Source: an uncultured Verrucomicrobiota bacterium
Lineage (GTDB): Bacteria > Verrucomicrobiota > Verrucomicrobiia > Limisphaerales > UBA9464
DNA length: 64,000 bases
NCBI GenBank assembly: GCA_903916195.1
Contig: CAIWVP010000191.1
Coordinates: 1 to 64,000 of the forward strand
Direction: 5' to 3'
Numbering within the stretch: the stretch's first letter is position 1; each line of letters opens with the position of its first letter. Below, piece by piece: positions 32,786 to 42,541 of this stretch. A program made the position numbers and the translations under genes. The notes below the pieces were generated by a model. It was not told where the DNA came from, did no database searches, and saw only the letters and a program-made list of their open reading frames with translations.

Positions 32786-35700
32786 TTACGGGTTCGCGAG
32801 GTCGGACGGACCTCGTTTGTTGAGGAACTGCGGGCTGGTGACGATGGTGTCCACGAGGGTGCCGAACTTGTGGCCATTAGCCGCGAGCTTGGCCCGCATG
32901 TCACGCACGGTGATCTCGTCGGAAAGGATCAGGCTGCGTCCGAGCGCGTAGGCGAGGAGCTTGCGGCAGAGGTTGTCGAGGAAATCGCCTTGGCGGTGCG
33001 CCCGGATGTAGGCCTGCAACCCGGTGACGCCGCTGCCTTCGCTGCCGCCGGGGAAGACGGCCCGGGTGTCCACCGGCCGGTCGCCGAGGTCCTGGGTCCG
33101 CAGCTCACCGATCGGGCCGAACCCCTCGAAGACCAGTCCGAGCGAATCGAACCGCTCGTGGCACGCCGCGCAGTTCGGGTCGTCACGGTGCTTGGCCAGC
33201 GTCTCGCGCAAGGTGAGTCCGCCCATCTTTGCCTCGTCGGCCGGGAGTTCCGGGACGGCCGCGGGCGGCGGCGGGATGCGTTCACCGAGCACGCGGCGGG
33301 CGACCCAGTTGCCACGCTTCACCGGGCTGGTTCGGAGCCCGGGCGAGTTCGCGGTGAGGAAGACCGACATCGGCAACAACCCGCCGCGCCCTTGGCGCCG
33401 GACATCGTCGACCCGTGCCCACTGGTTCGACGCCCCCTGCGGCACCGGGAACCCGTAGTGCTTCGCCAGCACCGGGACCACGAACGTGTGGTCGCTCTCG
33501 ATGAACTCGAGCACCGACCGGTCGGCGCGGACCACATCGAGGATGTAGCGGACCGGCTCCTCGAACATCGCCTGCCGCAGCGCGTCGTCGAAGGCCGGGA
33601 ACCGCGCGCGATCGACGGCGTTGTGCTCCTCGAAGCGCCGGAAATCCAGCCAATGCCCACCGAACTCCACGGCCAGCCCGCGGATGCGGTCGTCCTGGAC
33701 CATCCGCCGCGCCTGCGCCGCCATCACCGCGGGACGATGCAGGTCGCCGGCCGTGGCGTGCGCGAGCAGTTCGGCGTCCGGCGCGCTCGCCCACAGGAAA
33801 TAGCTCAAGCGGCTGGCCAGATCGGGGTCGGACAACGGCACCGCTCCGGCCGGGACGCCTTTCGCCAGCTTCGCTCCGTTCGGCCGCGGGCCGGGGCGCC
33901 CGACGTCCGTCCGTCCCGAGGCGTCGCCGAGATCCACCCGGTAACTGAAGTTCGGCGACATCAGAACGCTCGCGATGCCGTCGCGCACGGCGTCGTCGTG
34001 GGTCAGCCCGTCGCGCTCGCGCGAGGTCCGGTAGAACGCCAGCAACGATTCCCGCTCCTCGGTCGCGAGCGGACGGCGGTAGGCCTTCTGCGCGAAACGG
34101 ACGAGCGCCTCCAGGTGCTTGGGCTCGGCGGCGCGCGCCATCTGCTCGACCCGGTCGATGTTCCGCCACACACGCTCGAAGTGGTCCTTGATCGCCTCCA
34201 GCGCCAACGGGCTGGCGCCGACGCGGACGGCCTTCGCGTGGTAGAGGTCGGCCAGTTTCTTCACCTTGGCCTCGCTGGTGCAGTCCTTGTCCTCGGCGCG
34301 CGCGAAGTCGAACTCCGCGTCGCTCAGGAAGCGCGAATCGGTCCGCTCGAAATACACCGTGCTCTGGTGCATCCGTTGCGGCACCGACGCGATCATCTCG
34401 AATTCGTCCCAGAGGCGGTCCAGGTCGCGGCGCCCGGCATCGTCCAGCACCATGTCGTACAGCGGACCGTCGTCGCGGAAGTATCCCGTCTGGTTGTGGA
34501 GGCCAGCGCTGAGCAGGCGTCCGACGTTCCCGTTGGCGCGCTCCTCCTCGGGATCGACGAACGACCGCGCGCGTTCCTTGACGTAGAAGGCGTCGGGAAA
34601 CAACGCCGCGAACCTCGCGAATGCCGCCTCGTGTCTCGCGCGCGACGCCGGTTCCGACGGCACGGCGAGGTCCGGATCGGCCTCGCGCTTCTTCTTCTTG
34701 CGGACCTTGACCTCGTTGTAGCTCTCCGCGTCGGCCCCCTTCTTCCCGGGCTCCTTGACCACGCCGTCGACCTGCAACAGGGCCGGATCGTAGGTGCGCC
34801 GGTTGGCGGCCCACTGGCGGTCCTTCCAGAGCACGAGCGCTTGCGCGCTCGGGTTGGTCTCGGGCACCGAGAGGTTCGGGACCTCGGGCCGGATCTTCTC
34901 GCGCAGGGCCATGACGTGGTCGCGGATCACCTCGCAGGCCTTGCGCACGTCGGGCGCCGGCTTTCCGCGTTCCGGCTCCGGCAAGGCACGCCACATCGAC
35001 CGGACCTTCCGCATCGGACCGACGTCTTCCTTCGCGTCCAACGCGGCCCAGATCATCGAGAGATAGCCGGGGCTGACCTTCGCGCTCGCGGCAGTCGCTG
35101 CCAACGTGGCTCGCGGCTTGCCGAGCGCGGCGCGATGCCGATGCCGCCACGCCGCCGCGAAGTAATCGGCGAGGTCGGTCGGCTGACGCTGGTAGAAATC
35201 GACGATCCGCAGGATGCCGTACTTGTCGCGATCCGTGTGGACCCTCATCGGATGGCTCGCGAAGGCGATCCCATCCAAATCCAAGACGGCGTGGTCCGCC
35301 ACACTGCGGGCAGCGCCGAGGTACTTCTTCACCAGCGCGGGCGACATCGCCAACGACTCGCCGGAATTGTCGAAGCCTTCCTGGTTGGCCGGATCGACGG
35401 GGAACTCCTGGGTCGGCCGCAGGTCCACACCGGTCAGGTCGCGGATGGTGTTGTCGTGTTCGGCGTTGCTCAACCGGCGCGCCAGCACAGGTCCGGGATC
35501 ACCGGCATGCTTCTTCGCCTCGTGCATCCGCAGTTCCTGGATCCACGCCACGACGGCCACGTTCTGCGCGGAGGTCGGATGCTGCTCGGCCTTCTTCGGC
35601 GGCATATCGCCGGTCTGGAGCTTGTCGAGGACGATCTCCCAGCGCGCAGCATCCCGGACCACGTCCTCGACCCGGAGATACGGGCTGAGATCGAAGTCGC

Positions 35701-35875
35701 CCTTCGGCTTCTCATTGTCGTGGCATCCGAGGCAAAAACGGGCGAGGAACGGCCGGACCGCGCCATCGAACCGCCTCCCGAGATCGCGCTCGACGGCGTC
35801 GACCGACGGCGCCGCCATGGCCGCGGAAACGGCCCAGGACGCGGACAAGATCAGGACGGCGGTGCGGAAGGTCAT
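32786..35875 (-). CDS. Planctomycete-type cytochrome (DUF1587/1595/1592/1588/1585) heme protein
   Basis: A 1029-residue exported protein (signal peptide MTFRTAVLILSASWAVSAAMA). Domains in order: N-terminal cytochrome c with CLGCH (48-52), PSD2/DUF1587 (about 130-195), a long central insertion, DUF1595 near 600-680, DUF1592 near 690-830, DUF1588 with a second heme motif CAACH near residue 902, and DUF1585 at the end (ALGRSLILSDEITVRDM). It is longer than the usual 750-850 residues because of an about 350-residue insertion rich in charged residues. It is likely a periplasmic electron-transfer protein partnering DUF1552; the reaction is unknown. Confidence 0.92.
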   Translation of the reverse strand: MTFRTAVLILSASWAVSAAMAAPSVDAVERDLGRRFDGAVRPFLARFCLGCHDNEKPKGDFDLSPYLRVEDVVRDAARWEIVLDKLQTGDMPPKKAEQHPTSAQNVAVVAWIQELRMHEAKKHAGDPGPVLARRLSNAEHDNTIRDLTGVDLRPTQEFPVDPANQEGFDNSGESLAMSPALVKKYLGAARSVADHAVLDLDGIAFASHPMRVHTDRDKYGILRIVDFYQRQPTDLADYFAAAWRHRHRAALGKPRATLAATAASAKVSPGYLSMIWAALDAKEDVGPMRKVRSMWRALPEPERGKPAPDVRKACEVIRDHVMALREKIRPEVPNLSVPETNPSAQALVLWKDRQWAANRRTYDPALLQVDGVVKEPGKKGADAESYNEVKVRKKKKREADPDLAVPSEPASRARHEAAFARFAALFPDAFYVKERARSFVDPEEERANGNVGRLLSAGLHNQTGYFRDDGPLYDMVLDDAGRRDLDRLWDEFEMIASVPQRMHQSTVYFERTDSRFLSDAEFDFARAEDKDCTSEAKVKKLADLYHAKAVRVGASPLALEAIKDHFERVWRNIDRVEQMARAAEPKHLEALVRFAQKAYRRPLATEERESLLAFYRTSRERDGLTHDDAVRDGIASVLMSPNFSYRVDLGDASGRTDVGRPGPRPNGAKLAKGVPAGAVPLSDPDLASRLSYFLWASAPDAELLAHATAGDLHRPAVMAAQARRMVQDDRIRGLAVEFGGHWLDFRRFEEHNAVDRARFPAFDDALRQAMFEEPVRYILDVVRADRSVLEFIESDHTFVVPVLAKHYGFPVPQGASNQWARVDDVRRQGRGGLLPMSVFLTANSPGLRTSPVKRGNWVARRVLGERIPPPPAAVPELPADEAKMGGLTLRETLAKHRDDPNCAACHERFDSLGLVFEGFGPIGELRTQDLGDRPVDTRAVFPGGSEGSGVTGLQAYIRAHRQGDFLDNLCRKLLAYALGRSLILSDEITVRDMRAKLAANGHKFGTLVDTIVTSPQFLNKRGPSDLANP

Positions 35876-36054
35876 CGGGATCGGCGATCGGAGCCGGAGA
35901 CCAGACGTCTGGACCGGGCGGATTCGTCACGAAACTTCCCGGAGAAATCCGGAGAGTTCAAGCCGGGCATCGGCCGGATCGCAGATCCGCGGGACCACCC
36001 ACGGGGCGCAGCGCGGCGCCGGGCCCTGTGGAGGCCGATCCGTACCGCGTCGTC

Positions 36055-37923
36055 CTACTTCGTCGCCCGGGGCTTGGTCGACTCGTCGATCAGGGCGCGG
36101 TAATGCTTCGCGACCCAGTTGCCCCACGGGTTCCAGCGGAGGGATCGGTCGATCAACGCGCTGGCCTCGTTGGTGCGGCCGCGGGTCAGGAAGTTCCAGG
36201 CGACGTAGTTGGCGAGCTCCGGGTCGTTCGGTCCGAGCTTCAGGGCGGCCTCGAAATCGGCGGCCGCCGCGTTGGTGTCGCCCACCCAATAGCGCGTGCG
36301 CGCCAACGTGAGCCGGGCGCGGGCGTCGTGCGGGTCCAGCGCGACCGACCGCTCGAACCACTGGAGCGCCGCGTTGCCGAGCGTCCGCCAGTCCTGCCCG
36401 CCCTCGAAGCTCAGGCGGCGCTGGTTCTCGCCGATGCGGAACGCGGTCGACGCGTTGTCGGGCGCGATGGTGGCGGCGCTCGCGAGGTCGGCGATGAGCT
36501 CGGGGGTGATCGCGCGGGCGCTGTCGGCCCGGTTCAGGAAGATGCCTTCGCGGGCCACGTTCGCCATGGCGGGGACCATCCACGCCAAAGCGGCGATGCC
36601 CGCGACCGTCACGACGGTACGGTTCCACCAGCGTCCGCTCATCCAGAACCGCTCGGTGGCGTAGCGGATGTTGGACGCGAGCAACCCGGACAGCACGGCG
36701 GCGAGCGCGGCGATGGCCGGGATGTGCATGTTGAAGTCGACGAAGCAATGGAACGCCAGCGCCGCGAGTCCGATCGAAGCGCCCGTGAAGAACGCGGTGC
36801 GGTTGCTGGCCTTCCAGCCGAGATCGGATCCGCGCTCGACGTACCTGCTGGTCTTCACCGCGCCCCAGAGGAAGACGCCCGCGGAGGCGACGACGATGAG
36901 GGCGCCGGCCAGGCCGTAGTCGACGAGCAGATTGAGGTACTCGTTGTGCACCCAGCCGGGATCGACCTGGAGCGGCGCCGGCCGATAGGCGGGGAAGCGC
37001 GGGTCGAACTGGGCGGGCCCGACACCGAGCCACGGGTTGTCGCGCCACATCTGCCAGGCCGGCCTCCAGATCCAGATGCGGGACGAACCGGCGTCGATGT
37101 TGTCGGTGGCACCGACGTTCTCGATGCGGGCGCGGGCCTTGTCGACGTTCCGCAGGAAATACACCCCGGAGCAGAGCAGCAGCGCGGTGAAGACCAGCAG
37201 CGGGATGCGCAACTCGCGCCGCCGCCAGAGCATCCATCCGAGCAGCAGGAACAGCGCGACGACCGCGGCCGCCCAGCCGCCGCGCGACATGGTCACGGCG
37301 ATGCCGCCCAGCATCATCAGCGCGGCGTAGCCATGGAGGACCTTCACCACCGGCTTCTCGCGGCCGATGAAGACCTGGGTGACCGACAGCGGGAAGATGG
37401 CGACGAGGAACGCGGCGAGGTGGTTCGGGTTCACGAACGTGCCGCCGGCACGTTTCAGGTAGCCGGGCGGCTGCTCCAGCCACAGCACGCGATCGGATTG
37501 GCCGAGCAACTGCACGATGGCGTAGCCGGCGATCACGCATCCCAGTGCCGCGAAGGCGTGCACCGCCCATTGCGTCGTCTCCTGACGGTGCAGGTTCTGG
37601 AGCGTCAGCACGAAGATGAGCGCGAACGAGGCGATCTGGAGCAGCTCCATCCGCGCCGGATACACGACATCCACCTGCGTCGCCCGCCAGGCCGCGTAGC
37701 CGATGAAGGCGAGCCCCGGCCAGATGACCGGGTGGAGCAGGAGACGGTGAGAGCGGTCGAGCCAGAAGCGCGCGAGCCAGAACGGCAGCGCGACGGCGGC
37801 GATGCCCACGAGCTCGGGGTTGCGCGCGCCGCCGAACAGCACGGCGCTCACCGCCACCAGCAGCAACACGAGCGCGGCGATGGCCCGCTCACAGAAATCA
37901 TCCCACTGGCTAGTTCCCCACAT
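36055..37923 (-). CDS. O-antigen ligase-family polymerase/ligase with C-terminal TPR repeats
   Basis: A 622-residue inner-membrane protein with about a dozen transmembrane helices (residues about 15-450). The Wzy_C/O-antigen ligase signature is SRIWIWRPAWQMWRDNP, GVGPAQF and WVHNEYLNLLVDYGLAG. The last 150 residues form TPR-like helical pairs (WFERSVALDPHDARARLTLA, ADFEAALKLGPNDPELANYV). It should join a surface glycan to lipid A-core or another acceptor; TPRs may bind a partner. ATG at 37923 lies 11 nt from a predicted promoter. Confidence 0.88.
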   Translation of the reverse strand: MWGTSQWDDFCERAIAALVLLLVAVSAVLFGGARNPELVGIAAVALPFWLARFWLDRSHRLLLHPVIWPGLAFIGYAAWRATQVDVVYPARMELLQIASFALIFVLTLQNLHRQETTQWAVHAFAALGCVIAGYAIVQLLGQSDRVLWLEQPPGYLKRAGGTFVNPNHLAAFLVAIFPLSVTQVFIGREKPVVKVLHGYAALMMLGGIAVTMSRGGWAAAVVALFLLLGWMLWRRRELRIPLLVFTALLLCSGVYFLRNVDKARARIENVGATDNIDAGSSRIWIWRPAWQMWRDNPWLGVGPAQFDPRFPAYRPAPLQVDPGWVHNEYLNLLVDYGLAGALIVVASAGVFLWGAVKTSRYVERGSDLGWKASNRTAFFTGASIGLAALAFHCFVDFNMHIPAIAALAAVLSGLLASNIRYATERFWMSGRWWNRTVVTVAGIAALAWMVPAMANVAREGIFLNRADSARAITPELIADLASAATIAPDNASTAFRIGENQRRLSFEGGQDWRTLGNAALQWFERSVALDPHDARARLTLARTRYWVGDTNAAAADFEAALKLGPNDPELANYVAWNFLTRGRTNEASALIDRSLRWNPWGNWVAKHYRALIDESTKPRATK

Positions 37924-37934
37924 CCAAGTTGCGG

Positions 37935-37964
37935 ACGCTACGGCAGCAGCCGCGACGGACGGAA
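37935..37964 (-). promoter_or_regulatory. Predicted promoter of the O-antigen ligase-TPR gene
   Basis: TTCCGT (37964-37959), an 18-bp spacer and TAGCGT (37940-37935), 11 nt before ATG at 37923. The TAGCGTCCGC word matches the promoter at 20951. Confidence 0.45.
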
Positions 37965-38572
37965 GGGAGAACTCCGATGGTTTTGGTGCGGTCTCGCGAC
38001 GTCATCCGGCAGCGCCGATGTCGCGCCGGGCGATGCGTCGCTGGATAGGATGCTTAGGTGGCGAAACGGTCGGCACGGTGGGACACGAATGAAAGAAGCA
38101 GGCCGATGGGGAGCAATCGATCCGGTTGCGGCGCCGACATGTGGCCGGTCTCGCCTTCCCCTGATCGATGCATCGTGGCCGATGCGCGAAGCGCGCCACA
38201 TCCTCCCGCAGCCCGACCTGTGCGCCGATGTGGGCAACGACCGGTTCCCGGACGGCTTTTTAGACGGGAACCCTTGGCTATCACGGCCTGTCTCGGCCAA
38301 CGAACCGACCAAGGTCAGGCCGGCGCCGGCGTGGTCCGCGTCCCTGGCGACTAGGCGGACCGCCAAACGGCATCTCCGAAGCGGGACAGGTCCCCGTGCT
38401 CTCCACCGGTCGGACGATGTGGCGAGCGGCAGGCGCGAAGGCCCATCGGAGTCCTTGTGTCGACGCTCCCCGAAAAAAAGACCGGGGCCCCCTCTGTCAC
38501 CGCCATCTCTGATCGTATCAAAAACGTTCGTTCCGGTTGACGCCGCGGCGACCGGATCCGCACGCTGGACCG
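37965..38572. other. Gene-free stretch before yifB
   Basis: About 600 bp without a convincing coding frame; the open frames present have no signature and codon use unlike real genes. Noted elements are GGATAGGATG (38043-38052) followed by CTT-AGGTG, which recurs at 58536 with another spacer, and CCCCG/CGGGG arms around a run of seven A at 38468-38487. It could hold a small RNA or an eroded gene. Confidence 0.4.
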
Positions 38573-40102
38573 ATGCTCGCCCAGATCGCTTCCGCCGCCG
38601 TCCAAGGCATCGAAGCATGGCCGGTCGAGGTCGAGGTGGACGCGAACTTCGGGCAGACCAACATCGTCATCGTCGGCCTGCCCGACGCCGCGGTGAAGGA
38701 GTCCCGCGACCGCACGCTCACCGCGCTCACCAACTCGGGCTTCCGGTTCCCGATGGGCCGCACGACCATCAACCTGGCGCCCGCCGACGTCCGCAAGGAG
38801 GGGCCCAGCTTCGACCTGCCCATCGCGCTCGGCATCCTCGCGGCGAGCGAACAGATCGAGCCGGCCGGTCGTTCGCTCCAAGAATATGTCATCGTCGGCG
38901 AACTGGCGCTGACGGGCGCGGTCCGACCGGTGAAGGGCGTGTTGCCGATCGCGCTCCATGCGAAGGCGGCGGGCAAACGCGGCGTGCTCGTGCCGCGCGA
39001 GAACGCCGCCGAGGCCGCGGTGGTGGCGGGCCTCGACGTCATCCCGGTCCAGAACCTCCGCGAGGCCGCGCTGTTCCTCGAAGGCACGGTGATCATCGCG
39101 CCGCTGAAGGTGGACACCACGGCGTTGTTCAACCAGTTGCCGCCCGACGACGTGGACATGGCCGACGTGAAAGGCCAGGAGTCGGTGAAGCGGGCCCTCG
39201 AGATCGCCGCGGCCGGCGGACACAACTTGTTGCTCATCGGTCCGCCGGGCACGGGCAAGAGCATGCTGGCCAAGCGGCTCGCGACCATCCTGCCGCCGCT
39301 CACCTTGGACGAGGCGCTGGAGACGACGAAGATCCATAGCATCGCAGGGCAGCTGGCGGCCGGCCAGGGACTGGTCACGACGCGCCCGTTCCGCGCGCCG
39401 CACCACACCGCGAGCGACGCCGGTCTCCTGGGCGGAGGCATCAACCCTTCGCCCGGGGAGATCTCGCTGGTGCACCACGGCGTCCTGTTCCTCGACGAGT
39501 TGCCCGAGTTCAAGCGCAGCGTGCTGGAGACGATGCGCCAACCGCTCGAGGAAGGACGCGTCACCATCTCGCGCGCCGCCGGCACGATGACCTTCCCTTC
39601 GCAGTTCATGTTGATCGCCGCGATGAACCCGACGCCGGACGGCAAGATGCCGCACGAGAGCAAGTCGTCGCCGCGGGAGATCCAGAACTATCTCGGGCGC
39701 ATCTCCGGACCATTGCTCGACCGCATCGACCTGCACGTCGAGGTGCCGGCCGTGAAGTTCGCCGCGCTGACCCAAGCGGCGCCGGGCGAATCCAGCGCGA
39801 TCATCCGTCCGCGGGTCGTCGCGGCGCGCGAGCGGCAACAGGCGCGCTTCGCCGGACGCAAGATCTCTTGCAACGCCCGCATGGCCACGCGCGAGCTGAA
39901 GGAGTTCGTGCCGCTCGATGGATCCACGCTCGACATGCTGAAGAACGCGATGACGGAGCTGAACCTTTCCGCCCGCGCCTACGACCGCATCCTCAAGGTC
40001 GCCCTCACCATCGCCGATCTCGCCGGCCGCGACACGGTGAACCACGAGGATGTCTTCGAAGCCATCCAGTACCGCTCGCTCGACCGCCAGCTTTGGGGAT
40101 GA
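38573..40102 (+). CDS. YifB/ComM-family Mg chelatase-like AAA+ ATPase
   Basis: A 509-residue protein with the N-terminal LonC-like domain (about 1-170; VEVDANFGQTNIVIVGLPD) and an AAA+ module: Walker A GPPGTGKS (223-230), Walker B VLFLDELPEF, and the C-terminal Mg_chelatase_C region (SARAYDRILKVALTIADLAG). ComM is a helicase helping recombination of incoming DNA in natural transformation; related YifB proteins are widespread. ATG at 38573 gives the standard start (MLAQIASAAVQGIEA); the upstream ATG adds 12 atypical residues. It acts in the cytoplasm. Confidence 0.95.
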   Translation: MLAQIASAAVQGIEAWPVEVEVDANFGQTNIVIVGLPDAAVKESRDRTLTALTNSGFRFPMGRTTINLAPADVRKEGPSFDLPIALGILAASEQIEPAGRSLQEYVIVGELALTGAVRPVKGVLPIALHAKAAGKRGVLVPRENAAEAAVVAGLDVIPVQNLREAALFLEGTVIIAPLKVDTTALFNQLPPDDVDMADVKGQESVKRALEIAAAGGHNLLLIGPPGTGKSMLAKRLATILPPLTLDEALETTKIHSIAGQLAAGQGLVTTRPFRAPHHTASDAGLLGGGINPSPGEISLVHHGVLFLDELPEFKRSVLETMRQPLEEGRVTISRAAGTMTFPSQFMLIAAMNPTPDGKMPHESKSSPREIQNYLGRISGPLLDRIDLHVEVPAVKFAALTQAAPGESSAIIRPRVVAARERQQARFAGRKISCNARMATRELKEFVPLDGSTLDMLKNAMTELNLSARAYDRILKVALTIADLAGRDTVNHEDVFEAIQYRSLDRQLWG

Positions 40103-40161
40103 ACGTGCCGGCCCGTGAAAGGCCTCCGACGGGGCTCCATCTCCAGGAGCGCACGGCCCCC

Positions 40162-41430
40162 TCACGCGCCGAGCTGCGCCTTGCCGAGCTCACCGCTGGC
40201 GCGGGCGTGGCGGCCGTACACCCATTCGAACACGGGTGACGCCATCAACGTGGTGACCACCGCCATCACGACCATGATGGAGAACAGCGGGGCGTGGATG
40301 ACGCCTTTCTGGAGACCGATGTTGAGGATGATCAGCTCCATCAGGCCCCGGGCGTTCATCAGGGCGCCCACCGCCATGGCCGTCCGGTTGTCCTCTCCGC
40401 TGAAGCGGGCGGCGGCCCAGCAGGCGACGCCTTTGCCGAGGCACGACACCACCAGCACCACCAGCGCGATGAGCGCGAGCTGCGGGCTGTCGACGAGGTC
40501 GAGCCGGGTGTTGAGACCTGAGTAGGTGAAGAACATCGGAAGGAGGAAGACGACGGCGAACGGCTCGAGCTGCCGTTGCAGCTCCTTGGCGAACAGACCG
40601 CGCGGCATCGCCACCCCGAGCAAGAAGCCGCCGAACACGGCGTGGATCCCGATGGCGTCGGTCACCCAGCAGCAGAGGCAGAAGAGCATCAGCACCGATG
40701 CGAGCATCGTCGGCGTCAGCTTGCCCTCGCGCTCGGTGGCGGTCCCGAGACGGGAGAGCAGCTTCCGGCCGACGGTCACCATGAAGAGCCCGTAGCCGAG
40801 CCCGCCCGCGATGGCGAGCACCGCCGTGGACGCCCCGCCGCCGAAGCTGGCGAGCACGATCGCCAGCACGCACCAGGCGGCGGCGTCGTCGATCGACCCG
40901 GCCGCCAACGCGAGCGTGCCGAGCGAGGTGCCGGTGAGCCCGCGTTCGTAGATGATGCGCGCGAGCATCGGGAACGCGGTGATGGACATCGCCGCCCCGA
41001 GGAACAGCATCGCCTCGAAGCGCGTCGCCTTGTCGGAGAAGAGCCCGGGCACCTTGAGCAGCCAGAGAGCCAGCCCGCCGCCGAGGATGAACGGAACGAC
41101 CATCCCGGAGATCGACACCGCCATCGCGCTACGGAGGCGGCTCGTGAACAGGTCGGTCCGGAACCCGACCCCGACGAGGAACATGTAGAGCCCGACTCCG
41201 AGCTGCGAACCGACGTAGAGGATGTCCAGCGACGCCTTCGGGAAGATCATCGCCTGGACCTGCGGGAAGAAGAGCCCGAGCAGCGACGGTCCCATCAGCA
41301 CGCCCGCGATCATCTCGCCGACCACTTGCGGCTGCCCGACGCGACGCGCCAGATATCCGACGCAGCGGCACACCGCGAGGATGACCGCCATCTGGAGGAA
41401 GAAAGCCACGGAGAGCTGAGCTTTGGACAT
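40162..41430 (-). CDS. Kef-type cation:proton antiporter (CPA2)
   Basis: A 422-residue membrane protein with about 12 helices, matching Na_H_Exchanger/Kef. Signatures are GYLARRVGQPQVVGEMIAG, LFLGAAMSITAFPMLARII, AAGSIDDAAAWCVLAIVLA (DD motif) and IGIHAVFGGFLLGVAMPR. It exchanges K+ or Na+ for H+ across the inner membrane. No NAD-binding TrkA domain follows, so it is the short form. A TTGACG-N18-TAATAC promoter lies 11 nt upstream of ATG. Confidence 0.93.
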   Translation of the reverse strand: MSKAQLSVAFFLQMAVILAVCRCVGYLARRVGQPQVVGEMIAGVLMGPSLLGLFFPQVQAMIFPKASLDILYVGSQLGVGLYMFLVGVGFRTDLFTSRLRSAMAVSISGMVVPFILGGGLALWLLKVPGLFSDKATRFEAMLFLGAAMSITAFPMLARIIYERGLTGTSLGTLALAAGSIDDAAAWCVLAIVLASFGGGASTAVLAIAGGLGYGLFMVTVGRKLLSRLGTATEREGKLTPTMLASVLMLFCLCCWVTDAIGIHAVFGGFLLGVAMPRGLFAKELQRQLEPFAVVFLLPMFFTYSGLNTRLDLVDSPQLALIALVVLVVSCLGKGVACWAAARFSGEDNRTAMAVGALMNARGLMELIILNIGLQKGVIHAPLFSIMVVMAVVTTLMASPVFEWVYGRHARASGELGKAQLGA

Positions 41431-41441
41431 GTTACGCGTGC

Positions 41442-41471
41442 GTATTAATTCCCCAAGCGCCTTTCCGTCAA
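41442..41471 (-). promoter_or_regulatory. Sigma70-type promoter of the Kef-type antiporter
   Basis: TTGACG (41471-41466), an 18-bp spacer and TAATAC (41447-41442). Translation starts at 41430, 11 nt further. Confidence 0.6.
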
Positions 41472-41759
41472 CCTTCGTGGCGGATCAAGGGGCGGATCGC
41501 TTGCGAGGGCGGGCGGTTTGTGGAAGACGGCGGGACGTCCGCTTGGCTTGGTCATGCGGCGGCCCCAGCAAAAAATGGACGGTGGCCACCGCGGCCGGCG
41601 CAGAGCAGCCCAACGATACCCGGTCAAGTCGTTGTCGGTGGTGCCGGAGGACAGCGGCAAGCGGTCTGGCATGACGGCCAGGAACTGGCGGGGGTGGAAT
41701 ACCATCGGGAGGGCTTTCCAGTCGGACTGCTGGCGCCGTCGGGCCGCAGCGGACGCCGG

Positions 41760-41879
41760 CATCGGGCCGGGGTCTGTCTGCGCGGCCTGCTGTTGGAAAG
41801 CGAACGGCAGTCCATCGAGACGACAGCTGGCCGGACCGAGGGTACGGACGCGCAAGCCTCGCGCCAGTTCATCGGGCAG
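41760..41879 (+). pseudogene. Remnant of an IS701-like transposase N-terminus
   Basis: In one frame bases 41760-41879 read HRAGVCLRGLLLESERQSIE then AGRTEGTDAQASRQFIGQ. This closely follows the start of IS701/DDE transposases, where a YLRGLLL...ERKS(I/M)E..A.R..G.D.QALQQF stretch is conserved. Several conserved residues are lost and no long frame continues. The flanking 41472-41759 and 41880-41983 show no intact gene. Confidence 0.5.
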
Positions 41880-41983
41880 ATCCGCGGGCGGTGGTGCCGG
41901 GCTCGCGGCGCCGTTCGCGATAGCCGAGACCAAGAAACGGGGTCCTCACGATTTGCCATTGCTCACAAGCTTGGTAGTTTCAC

Positions 41984-42421
41984 ATGAAGATGATTCCGGA
42001 GAAGGCTTTTGCTGGCTTGTTGCAACTGGACGAGCGGTGGGCGGTGCTTGCCGCCGAGTATGAGACTGAACCAGCGGATCGGTTTCTGATCGTGGTCCGT
42101 GAGACCGAGAAACTTTGGCCGGGGCTCCGCTGCCCGGATGCGAAGTGCGGCGGCCGGGTCGTGTGCCATGATCACGCCGGACCCAGAACTTGGCGTCACC
42201 TCGATGGGTTTGGAAAGCGGACCGAGATTCTGTGCGCCCTGCCTCGGCCCCGCTGCAAAGGATGCGAGAAGGTGTGGACGGTGACGCCGCCTTGGCAGAG
42301 CAAGAGCAAGCACTTCACCAAGGACTTCGAGGCGTTTTGCCTGGCCCTGCTGCGCGAGATGCCGGTGACGCGTGCCGTGGGCATCCTGGGCGAGACCGAT
42401 ACCCGGCTCGGGCGCATGTAG
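41984..42421 (+). mobile_element. Truncated ISL3-family transposase
   Basis: A 145-codon frame, only the first third of a normal about 400-residue ISL3 transposase. It has the zinc-finger start (LRCPDAKCGGRVVCHDH), RTWRHLDGFGKRTEI, PRPRCKGCEKVWTV, PWQSKSKHFTKDFEAFCLAL and MPVTRAVGILGETDTRL. In intact copies this is followed by the DDE catalytic domain; here a TAG at 42419-42421 and unrelated sequence end it. It is not able to transpose. It lies directly after the IS701-like remnant, so this spot collected at least two insertions. Confidence 0.8.
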
Positions 42422-42507
42422 AAAACCCCGTGTTTTCATCAGAGCCGGCGCGACTCTGCCCCGTTTGCCTTGTCCGCCACTTTTGACCCGCCCGTCCGCC
42501 GCCCGGC

Positions 42508-42535
42508 TTTACTTCGATCCCGGCCTCCGTATTTT
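42508..42535 (+). promoter_or_regulatory. Possible promoter giving a leaderless mRNA for the 42542 gene
   Basis: TTTACT (42508-42513), a 16-bp spacer and TATTTT (42530-42535), ending 6 nt before GTG at 42542. The -35 is weak. Confidence 0.35.
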
Positions 42536-42541
42536 TGCGGC

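Noticed and set aside
32870..36103. Forward 1077-codon frame opposite the DUF1592-type gene
   Set aside because: Mirror of a real gene with clear heme motifs; the forward frame has no recognisable domain.
36028..39339. Forward 1103-codon frame across the O-antigen ligase and yifB start
   Set aside because: Crosses two real genes in another frame and lacks any signature.
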